DNA of 50,086 nucleotides, taken from Auxenochlorella pyrenoidosa. Its lineage: Eukaryota; Chlorophyta; Trebouxiophyceae; Chlorellales; Chlorellaceae. Shown here piece by piece: positions 36,539 to 45,682 of the stretch (its first letter is position 1; the number at the start of each line of letters is the position of its first letter). The stretch spans positions 196,192 to 246,277 of the forward strand of contig KQ482011.1 of NCBI GenBank assembly GCA_001430745.1, written 5' to 3'. Position numbers and translations under genes: made by a program. The notes under the pieces were generated by a model. The model did no database searches and was not told where the DNA came from. It saw only the letters and a list, made by a program, of their open reading frames with translations.

Positions 36539-38338
36539 TCAGCGCAGCGCCGCCAGCGCGGCCGCCACGCGCGCCCCCACCGCCGCGTTGTGCTTGACCA
36601 ACGCAATGTTGGCTTCCAAAGACTTGCCCCCCGTCAGCTCCTGTATGCGCTGCAGCAGGAAGGGAGTGACCTCGCTGCCCGTGACCCCTTGCTGCTCTGC
36701 TTCCTGCAACGCCGTCGAGATGGCCTGCTCCACCTGCGCCCCCGCCGCCGCGTGCTCCTCTGGTATCGGCACCGCCAGCACCATGCCGCCGCCCAGGGCC
36801 AGGCGCCGCGCCGCGGCCAGCATGGCCGCCGCCTGTGCGGGCGTGTCCACGCGCGCGGGGGCGGGGCAGCCAGACTGCCGCGTGAAGAAGGCCGGGAACT
36901 CGTCGGCTCCGTACGCCGCCACGCACACGCCCTGCATGACATGGAGGAGGCGAACAGGCACACCCCGCTGAGGCACGGCAGCCAGGGCCCGGGCCATGCA
37001 CCGCTGGGGCCTGCCAACCAAGCGGACACTCCGAGCAAAACCCTCCTGAAACGAACCTTCAAATTGCATCATCATCAATCAGAACCAAATTTTATTAAAC
37101 ATCAAATTCAGAAAATGACGGCCCCTGGCCGGCGGCAGTGGTCTGGCCAGCTTGCCTGCGTCTCCAGGAACTCGAGGGTGCGAGGGATGTCCAGTACCGA
37201 CTTGGCCCCGGCGCAGACCACCGCCACGGGGGTGCGCCCCAGCTCGGTGAGGTCGGCAGACACGTCCATGCTGGCCTCGCCGCCGCGGTGCACGCCGCCG
37301 ATGCCTGCAGGCGGGGTGCGGGTGGGGGGAGTGTCGGGGGAGTGTCGGGGGAGTGTCGGGGGAGGGGGGCTTGGTGGTAGCGTGCGCTGGGGGAGGGGCT
37401 GGTGGCATGCTGAGGTGGTGGAGCGGGGCGGGGTGGAGGTGTGTGCGAATCATGAATGGCGACCACATGTCGGGGAAGGTTGCGCGGCCGGCAGCGGCAG
37501 CGGCCCCCCCACGCCCGGCCCCCGCGCACCGCCGGTAACGAACACGGCGATGCCGGCGCGCGCCGCCAGCAGCATGGTAGCAGACACTGTGGTGGCGCCA
37601 TCCAGGCCCAGTGCCATGACCAGGGGCAGGTCTCGGCGCGACACCTTGCGCACCCCCTTGCCGGCGCGGGCCAGCGCGTGCAGCTGGCCGGGGGTCAGCC
37701 CCACGTGGGGCACGCCGCCGAGCACGGCGATGGTGGCGGGGGTGGCGCCGTGGGCACGCACCACAGCCTCCACCTGGGTGGGTGGTGGGGGTGCAGTTGC
37801 AGGGGGTGGGCTTGAATGGGCGGGGGCATGGAGGCCGGGCTCAACAGCGGGGAGCCAGCACCGAGAAAGAGGGCTGCGCGTGGAATGACCAGGTGCCTTT
37901 CGGCAGCCGCACATGCAGCCGCCTGAGCAAGCGATGCCGCATGCGGGCCTGCCGCCAGGCCCCACCTGCCGCGCCGTCTCAAGGTTTTGCGGGAAGGGCA
38001 TGCCATGGGAGATGATGGTGCTCTCCAGCGCCACCACAGGGCGCCCTGCCGCGAGCGCCTCTGCCACCTCTGCCGACACAACCAGGCCGTCGGCGCTGGC
38101 GGGCTGCAGGTGGGCGAGACAGGCGATGTGTTGGGTTCTAGGATGAAGCTGACGGTTGCTCCAGGCATTAAGACTGCGTAGTGGCGAGCAGGAAAGCCCT
38201 GCAAGGGTTGCAAACCTGCTGCGAAGAGGTGGGGGCACACTCAAGGGTCTGGCCGTTTCCCCGTGACTCGTGATCGGGATCCGATGCAAGGTGAGAGGCC
38301 AAAACAGCAAGCCTCTGCGCCCAGGAGCCCTGCGCCAT
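36539..38338 (-). CDS. psuG: pseudouridine-5'-phosphate glycosidase
   Basis: Cleaves pseudouridine 5'-phosphate to uracil and ribose 5-phosphate, the second step of pseudouridine breakdown. Exons: 38338-38216, 38103-37966, 37773-37530, 37304-37156 and 36931-36539 (1047 nt, 348 aa; bacterial PsuG is about 310). Motifs: [20 protein letters not shown] with the conserved Glu68, [89 protein letters not shown] and the C-terminal [14 protein letters not shown]. Intron 4 begins with GCAAGC; only that donor gives the invariant LETQGV...DEFPAFF join. Exon 1 ([20 protein letters not shown]) fits a mitochondrial or peroxisomal presequence, but its GTTTGC donor is weak. I see no pseudouridine kinase domain fused to it or beside it. 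Confidence 0.93.
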
Positions 38339-38664
38339 GGTTGCAACGCTGCTTGGCGGGCCAGGAGGGTCTGGAGCTCCTTCAGCCGCAAATTCAACAC
38401 GTCATACAAGTTATGCAATTAACAGTGGCTGCTACCGGGCTTTTGCGAAATCGAGCACAGCACGCTGACCATACGGTCTATTGCAGCGCGCTGTGCTCGT
38501 GTATGGCATTGTTGACGGCTGCATGATCTTTTCTTGATCTTAATTCAATCATCCAACTGTCTGAATTCCCTCCCGGCAGACTAGACAGCAAGTCCCGCCT
38601 AGGCTTGTCCCGCACCCATCATCTACAAGCTCTCGGCTGATCTCCGATACCCGACAGCGGTTCC
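38339..38664. promoter_or_regulatory. divergent promoter: psuG / RNA 3'-phosphate cyclase
   Basis: 326 bp between opposed start codons, with the lowest local GC near 38395-38570 (runs such as TTTTCTTGATCTTAATTCAA). A bidirectional promoter is likely. No named element recognised. Confidence 0.6.
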
Positions 38665-41462
38665 ATGGACGTGACAGAAAAGCCTGATGGGCCCAATAGC
38701 AAGAGACGGAAGCGTGGCGGCGGCGGTGGGCGGCAGCAGCAAGCACATGGTCAAGCTGCTGCCTCTCCTGCAGTGCCCATGATGGACCTGCCGCTGCCAG
38801 AGGGAGGCGTGGAGATCGATGGCAGCATGCTGGAGGGAGGTGAGAGGACCTTGCTGTCTGAGGGCCCTGGGGGCACACCAAGCTGCAGGGCACCTGCCGC
38901 TCCCGTGCAGCTGTTTCAATACACTCGCTTCAAAACGCTGGGTGGCATGCCCCCATCTGGTCGGCACTCTTGTGGACAGCTGTTCATGTTGTCAGAGGTC
39001 TGCTCGTGGCTATCGTCCAGTGAGCACCAACAAAAGTCCCTGCAGGCGGGCAGATCCTGCGCAACGCCTCGGCCCTGGCTGCCATCCTCCGGCGGCCGCT
39101 GAAAGTGGGCAAGATCCGCGCTGGGCGGGACAAGCCGGGTGCGCCGGGCGCTGCTCTCGACATATAATGTCACAGGCTGCCTGCGGTTCCGCTTCTGGAT
39201 CCAACCCGGGCATCCCTCTGCCCGCCTACCCATCTTCCTTCCCGCCTGCCTGCCTCAGCGCAGCCTTCTGCTGCGGGGCGGCGCTACCCATGGCACAGGG
39301 CGCCCACACATGCTCACACATGCTCAGTTGGGCGTCCCTCGGCCCCGTTCCCCCATACTAAGCTGCGAGGCCCCCTGCTGCCGCGCAGGCCTGCGCCCGC
39401 AGCACCTGACTGGCCTGCAGCTTGTGGCGGAGCTCAGCGGCGGGTGCCTGCAGGGCGGGGCGGTGGGCTCTTGCTGCGTCACCCTTGCCCCCGGCCGCCT
39501 GGTGTGCGGCACGCACGAGGCCGACACCCGCACAGCCGGCAGCTGCATGCTGCTGGCGCAGTCGGCGCTGCCCTGCCTGCTGTTTGCCGCGCCGGCTGAC
39601 GGGGAGGAGGGCGTGGCCGGCCCCGTTGCACCCGCAGCGCCAGGGGAGGCAGCAGGCCCGGCGGCAGGGCCGGCAGGGCCGGAGAGCGAGGCGTCTGCGC
39701 TGCAGGCGGCGGTGCAGCGTGGCGCGGCCTCTTGCCTGGACCTCCGGGGAGGCACCGATGCCGCCATGGCGCCGCCGGCGGGCTACACCCAGCACGTGCT
39801 GCTGCCGGTGCTGCGCAGCAGGCTGGGCGTGCGGGCCGACATGCACCTGCAGCGGCGCGGCTTCTTTCCCAAGGGGCAGGGCCACGTGGTCTTGCGGGCC
39901 GCGCCTTTGCCAGTAGGTGCCCGCCTGCCGCCCATCGACCTCACCGAGCGGGGGGAGATTGTTGCCATCACCATCCACGCCTACACGGCTGGGCGGCTGG
40001 CGCCCAGCATCGGCGAGCGCCTGGCAGCGGCGGCGCAGAAAGGTGGGGCTGGGGGGCGGTTGGCAGGCAGGTGCTGTCTAGCGGTGACTAAACAGCGGGC
40101 GCTGGTTGTGCTTGGGCGCCGCTTGGTCTGGCCGCAAGCATGTGGGCTGCCCAGATAAAGCCCACACGCGGCTGCCTCTCCATTGTGCACACACGCCCAC
40201 ATACTTGCACCGCCAGCCTCCAGCCTATGCTGCCGGCTGAACTGTCGACATCAGATGCTGCATCGGGTGGCGAAGCGCTCGCATGGCCAGCGGTGCTGTC
40301 ACACTGACAGCATGGTCATCCTGTGCACTCTCTCCCATCGTGCTGCAGAGGTCAAGGCGCGCATGCCGCGCAGCGGGGTGCCCCGCCAGGTGCCCATCAC
40401 AGTGGAGGTGGTGCACGAGACTCCGGAGCGGGCCTTTGGCGACGGCTGCGGCGTCCTGCTCACCGCCCGCAGCTCCACCGGCTGCCTGTTAGGCGCGTCG
40501 GGTGCGCCGGCGGCGGGTCACCCAGCCCCTGCATCGCTGAATGCCTTTGCCCAGACCTCTGCTGCGTGCGCTGGCCCCGACCTCTGCTGCATGCGCTGGC
40601 CCCAGCCTCGGCTGCATGCGCGCGCCCACTTGCCTGCCCCGCGTCGCTGCAGGGCTGGGCGAGCGGGGCGTGCCGGCAGAGGCGATTGGCGAGCGGGCCG
40701 CGGGGGAGCTGATGGATGTGCTGGCCAGCGGGGCCTGCACCGACGAGTGGCTGCAGGACCAGCTGATCATCTTCATGGCTCTGGCAGAGGTGCGCACTTG
40801 TCACGTGTATGGGACCGGGAGAGGTGGGCATTCGTCATCTTTATGCCGCTGGCAGGGGTGGGCATTCGTCATCTTTATGCCGCTGGCAGGGGTGGGCATT
40901 TGCCATCTTTATGGGGCTGGTAGAGGTGCGCAGCGGGCTGCAGGAGTGTCGGCGCCCTGGCTCGGCGGCTCATGCCGGTGCTGGTGCAGGCCGGCCACCG
41001 GCTGGCGAGGGGCAGGTGGAGCACAGCCTCGTGTTGCCACAAGTCGAGGCACATGCACAACCTGGTTCATTTGCCTGGTGGTATGGCACACAGGTGTTGT
41101 GCACGCAGGAGCCAGGCGAGGGTCCTTCATCGTGGCTGCTCCCCCTGGGCCCCTGTCCCTGAGCGTGCTGCATCTCAGCCAGCAGTGGTGATACGGAGCC
41201 TGCGGCGCCGCCTGCACCTTGCCCCTCCCTGCTGCCCTTGCAGGGCCGGTCACGAGTGCTGACTGGCGAGCCAACACTACACACCCGGACAGCCTGCATG
41301 GTCGCAGAGGCACTCACGGCTGCCCGCTTCCGCATCACCCAGCAGCCCCAGCCACCGGGTGTGAGCGGCGAGTCTGGGCTGTGGCTGATCGAGTGCGATG
41401 GCGCGGCAGTGGCGGCAGCTGGCCCCGAAGCGGATGCTGCTTGCGACCTGCTGTCGACCTGA
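38665..41462 (+). CDS. RtcA/RTCA: RNA 3'-terminal phosphate cyclase
   Basis: Converts RNA 3'-phosphate ends to 2',3'-cyclic phosphates through an enzyme-AMP intermediate; acts in RNA end repair, generally in the nucleus. Exons: 38665-38839, 39046-39138, 39389-40042, 40349-40501, 40653-40789 and 41244-41462 (1431 nt, 476 aa, all in phase). Motifs: VEIDGSMLEGGGQILRNASA, KIRAGRDKPGLRPQHLTGLQ, HEADTRTAGSCMLLAQSALP, GGTDAAMAPP, RRGFFPKGQGHVVLRAAP, FGDGCGVLLTARSSTGCLLG, TDEWLQDQLIIFMALAEGRS and TGEPTLHTRTACM with nucleotidyl-accepting His417. That His distinguishes it from the catalytically dead RCL1. It is longer than the usual 340-370 aa because of a basic N-terminal extension (NSKRRKRGGGGG, a likely nuclear signal) and an Ala/Gly/Pro/Glu insertion of about 45 residues before the GGTDAAMAP motif. 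Confidence 0.95.
40550..40630 (+). repeat. short tandem repeat in cyclase intron 4
   Basis: Three imperfect copies of a unit of about 25 bp (GCTGCATGCGCTGGCCCCGAC-like). Intronic. Confidence 0.75.
40765..40930 (+). repeat. tandem copies of the cyclase exon 5 donor edge
   Basis: The exon end ATCATCTTCATGGCTCTGGC plus AGAG|GTGCGC is followed in the intron by three derived copies (for example ATCTTTATGCCGCTGGCAG|GGTGGGC), about 35 bp apart, at about 40829-40860, 40866-40897 and 40903-40930. The last copy again ends in AGAG|GTGCGC. Confidence 0.88.
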
Positions 41463-42131
41463 GCCTGCCCCCAGACAGTATCGGGCTCTGTTCAGAAAAC
41501 TGCACAAGTTGGCAAAAGTACCGTTGCAGCGGTGGAATCCCGCTCTGCACATGTGCAGCGCACATTCTATGCCATGCGCACCACGACGTCCTGCCGCCCT
41601 CAGGACTGAATTTTACCCCATTTACACCGTCAAACCCCAACTGAAGGGCAGTGCGGAAGGCAGGCAGCCTGCACAGCAGAATGGTAGGCCATACTGCAGG
41701 GACTCTGCGGGGCAAGGGTCCCGCCCGCCAGCTAGGTGCCCTCCGTGCGCCATGCGGCCTCTGCTCCGCCTGCACGGATGTGCGCCGCTTCGAAATCAAG
41801 GAGCTGCTCACTGCATTGAGCTTGGGCGACACCAAACAGAGCAGAAGTGGAGAGTCGTGCCCCAGCACGGCCATAGCAGGGCACGTAGCGCCTGTCTTCG
41901 GATGACGCCCTGTTGGTGCTGCCAGCTGCTTGCACCAGCACCTGTATTTGCACAAGCTGCAGAGCATTCCCTGTCAGCCCCTGCCAGCAAAGCCTCCCAC
42001 CCCTCCGGTCGACGCTCTCCTCCGCGCTGAAGCACAGCAGGCAGCCATCCCGCAGCGATTGCCAGCCGCCCCGAGCCACCAAGCGCCAGTCCCAACCCGG
42101 CCTGGGCGCGGCACTTCTTGCAAGCCGGGCG
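41463..42131. other. intergenic between cyclase and cysteine oxidase
   Basis: Holds the 3' flank of the cyclase and the promoter/5' UTR of the oxidase. The upstream frame of the oxidase is open back to about 41913 without motif support. No gene assigned. Confidence 0.55.
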
Positions 42132-44168
42132 ATGCCTGCCCCTGTGGCTCCTGCACCCCCCAGCAGGGCCGGCAGCGGGCGGGCCGTCAAGCCAGCAGCC
42201 GTGGGCAAGGCCACGCGCAGCAGCGGAGGAGGGCCTCCTTCGAGCGCTATGCAGGCGGGCCTGAGGCGCTCGCGGCTGCAGTTCCTTCTGGACATTGCAC
42301 ATGCTACATTTAGCCAGCCTAGCCCGCCCACGGCGCAGCAAATTGACGCCCTGCGGCGCACCCTGAGTGAGCCGCCGCCGCCGGCTCCCCAGGCCTTTGC
42401 AGCTGCGCCTGGCTTCCAAGTCTGCCGCAAACCCTGCACTTCAGCTCTGGGTGCAGCCTCTGACATGCAGAGTCCACACAGCTGCCTGCGCCGCCGCTGC
42501 AACCTCCCTGTGCACCCGCTGACATCTGTCCTGCTGCTGCTGCAGGCTCGGTGCCTCTCGAGGAGCTTGGCCTGGGGGGCCAGACCAGCCCGCCAGCATC
42601 CCCAGAGGCGGCCTCCGCCTCCTCATCCCGCTCCTCCTCGCCCTCCCTCACCGAGGGCCCGCACGCGCTGCTGGGCAGCCTGCTGGACGAGGCTGAGTCG
42701 TCGGCGGCGGCGGCGGCGGTGGGTGCTGGCGGCGGCGACCACAACAGCCCGCCCCGCCCCCCCATCACCTACCTGCTAATCTACGAGGACGAGCGCATCT
42801 CCCTGGGGGTGTTCTGCCTCCCCGCGCGCGCCCGCATCCCGCTGCACAACCACCCCGGCATGACGGTGCTGTCCAGGTGCGTCGGCCGTGCTGGCTGTGG
42901 TTTGAGCGCCCAAGGGTGGCGGCGCTTGCTGCTAGCGGGGAGCACTTGCGTCGCGCTGTGCTGCTGTAGACGGCGGGCAGCGGAGGAGACAGCCCGCTGC
43001 CATCAAGCTCCGACCCTGCCATCAGCAGGCGCGGTCCCGCACACAGTCTGCAAGCCGTGCTGACAAATCTGGCCTGCCTGCGCTGCCTGCAGGGTGCTCT
43101 ACGGCCAGATGCATGTCAGCTCGTACGACTGGCTGCACCCGGCTGGCGGCGGCAGCGAGGCGGAGCGCCTGCCGCGCGACGCGCGCGCCGTGCTGGACTG
43201 CACCCTGTCGGCGTCCGACGCGCCCGCTGTGCTGTTCCCCCGGGCGGGAGGCAACATCCACGAGTTCACGGCGCTCACCGACTGCGCGGTGCTCGACCTC
43301 ATGTCGCCGCCCTACAGCACAGGTGGGCCGCCGCCGCCGCCGCCGCTGCCGCCGGTGCTGCCGCTGCCGCAGCCGTGGCTGCTCACGCCGCTGTTGCCGC
43401 CGCTGCCTCTGCGCTGGCCAGCGTCCCGCCGCCTGCCCGGCATGCCTGGCAGCAGCCTTCGCGGTCTGCGCGGCGCCCGAGCTTTGCACGTATGATCCTG
43501 GGTTCCCCTCTTTGCAGACGACGGCCGAGACTGCACATACTACTCTGTCCTACCTCCCCGCCAGCCCGGCGGCGCCGTCAGGCTGGATGCTTACGAGCCC
43601 CCGGCCGACTTTGTCATTAGTGAGTGGCAGCCTGAGAACCACTCTGGCTGTTCCGGGGCTCTGTGCCTGCCGTGTCCAGCTATGAGCCATCAAAAGCTGG
43701 CCTTCTGGCCCCGCTGCTGCGTCTGGCCCGGCCGCGGCGCATGCTGGGCCGCCCGGTGGCGCCTGCGCTGCTGGCATGGGCGGCTGCAGAGCGCCTGTGC
43801 TGACCGCGGCTGCCGCCACCCCTCGCCCTGCTGCAGACCAGGGCCAGTACCGAGGCGTGCAGCCGCGCAAGCCGCAGCCCATCTTTGCCGGCACGTCACT
43901 CTTCCCAGCCGCCAGCAAGCAGAGCCCCGCGGACAGCGGAGGCTGGCAGGCTGGAGAGCAGGCGGGGTCGGCGGCAGAGGCGCAAGGGGGTGCGCAGATG
44001 GGCACGCCGCCAGCGGGCGATCAGCGCAGCCCGGTGGGCAGCCCCACCTCCGCGTCAACCGGCGTGCCCAAGCTGAGCAGCCTGCTGGCGGGCGGCCAGG
44101 CAGCAGGCAGCCGAGTGCTGGACAGCGCAGCCTCTGGGCCGGGCACCGACTGCCCCGGGGCCTGCTGA
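42132..44168 (+). CDS. PCO: plant cysteine oxidase / thiol dioxygenase (N-degron oxygen sensor)
   Basis: Fe(II) dioxygenase of the PCO/ADO family. It oxidises N-terminal cysteine of target proteins with O2, feeding them to the Arg/N-degron pathway, so targets persist only in hypoxia. Exons: 42132-42366, 42546-42876, 43093-43322, 43518-43619 and 43837-44168 (1230 nt, 409 aa, in phase). The cupin core is clear: LPARARIPLHNHPGMTVLSR with metal ligands His179 and His181, VLYGQMHVSSYDWLHP, VLFPRAGGNIHEFTALTDCA with the third ligand His245, DLMSPPYSTDDGRDCTYYSV. Compared with land-plant PCOs (about 240-300 aa) it has a Pro/Ala/Ser-rich insertion (residues 79-150) and an extra tail of about 95 residues after QPIFAG, both probably disordered. 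The start at 42132 is the first ATG in a frame without motif support upstream, so the N-terminus is less certain than the core. Confidence 0.93.
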
Positions 44169-45682
44169 GCAGCCGCGGCCCCGCAGCGCTGCCGGCTCGC
44201 CTTGCTGATGTGATGATATTTGGCCGGCCGCGGCCCCGGGGTTGCCGTCTGCGCCATGCCCCAGCGTGCAGCCCTGGTGTTGCTTGCTCCCAACGCTTTG
44301 GGCCGGGCCGACGCTGGACGCCCAGCATTCCGCCCGGCCCCCCTACCAACGCACCCTGCCCCGAATGCGGGCTAGGAACTGCACTTCTTTGCCATGCCTG
44401 CGCATGGGTTTTCGAATCGTCCCTGCCGCTGCCGCCGCACCGGTGCCCTGAACCCCCGCCGTGTGTGCTGGCGCCCACCCTTTGATCCATTGCTGGAGTG
44501 AGCGTGCACACACTTTTTGTGTACCCTTCCCCCCCTTCCATGAGCTCCCCTAATCTTTGCACAACTGCCCACCCCGCGGCCCCGCCGCACCGCTTGCCTG
44601 CTAGCTTTGCCGCCGCCCATGGCGGTGCCCTCTCTTTCACCACTCCGCTTGTGGCGCCCTGCCGCCTCCCCCATCTCTTCCACCGCCTACCCCCTCGCGC
44701 TTTTCCTTTTCTTCTCCCCTGGTGGTCTGGCTTCATCTCTAGCGCACGCCTGACCGCCTCCTGCTGCTGACCGAATGCCCAAGCCCACTACAAGGCACCC
44801 CCAGCTCGGAATGCACCGCGGCCCTCAGCCCTCGTTCTAACGATCGTCACACGCCCTTGCTTCTTCTTCCGACGCGCGAGGCATTGCGTCGCGGCCCCTC
44901 TCTTTCATTCGTCTCTTCCCCCGCCTCACGGCTCGGTTTTGGCCCGCAGAGGCCACTCCCAGCAGCTGCCCCTACCCCGCCTTACCCCTGCCTAAATTGC
45001 TTGCACATCATTTCTTTGGCCTCGCTTCCTTCCCTCTCTCGTCCCGGGTAAACCGGCCCCGCACTGCCTCCCTCTCCCACATGTTACTTGCTCTCAACGC
45101 CTTGCTTCCACGCTCGCTACTGACCGCCCAAACACGCACCCGTTAACACTGCCTTGTTGACCCTTGTTTTGCCGCTGCGCTGCGCATTCTTGTTGAGCCT
45201 ACCGCGCTCCTGCACGCACCCGAAGACCTGCTGGCACCACCTCCGTGGACGCAGCAGCGTGCCTTGTAACATTCCCAACGCACAGTGGTCGTCTTACCAA
45301 AGTGATGTGGACATTCAGGGCGCGTGGGATGGCCAACGTTGCGCAATGTTCCTGTTGCACACTTTGGCAGGGGGGGGCTGCGGAAGCGGCGGCGGAAGCA
45401 CAGCGCGCAGCGCGGCAGCAGCAGGCAGCGCATCGGCGGCGAACCTCTCCGTGGATCACCCTCCTGCCGGCACATGTGTCTGTGAGCAGCTCAACTGCTG
45501 AGCAGAGTTGCGACAGTGGCTCTGCGGTTGGCTACTGCCTGCCTCCCCTGAGCCCCCCGTGCAGCGGGCCGGCGGCTGGCGCGACGGAGAGGTCTTCAGC
45601 AGCTTCTTAGCGCGCTCCCGGGCTGCGGCGCCGCTGCGAGACCGCCACCCAAGGCCCCCTCCGCCGCCAGCGCCCGCCACCG
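44169..45682 (+). other. long pyrimidine-rich 3' flank of PCO and promoter of the dynamin gene
   Basis: 1.5 kb without coding support. From about 44470 to 45230 the plus strand is dominated by C and T (CTTCCTTCCCTCTCTCGTCC-like runs), with few purine tracts. A TGTAA pentamer, the usual green-algal polyadenylation signal, occurs at 45264, which would give PCO a 3' UTR of about 1.1 kb. 45300-45682 is then the likely promoter and 5' UTR of the dynamin gene. Confidence 0.5.

Noticed and set aside
37319..37370. Four-fold GGGAGTGTCGG repeat in psuG intron 3
   Set aside because: A simple short tandem repeat in a G-rich intron. It does not copy an exon edge.
38665..41462. RCL1 (non-catalytic rRNA-processing cyclase-like protein)
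   Set aside because: The nucleotidyl-accepting His in TLHTRTA and the rest of the active-site motifs are those of the catalytic RtcA branch.
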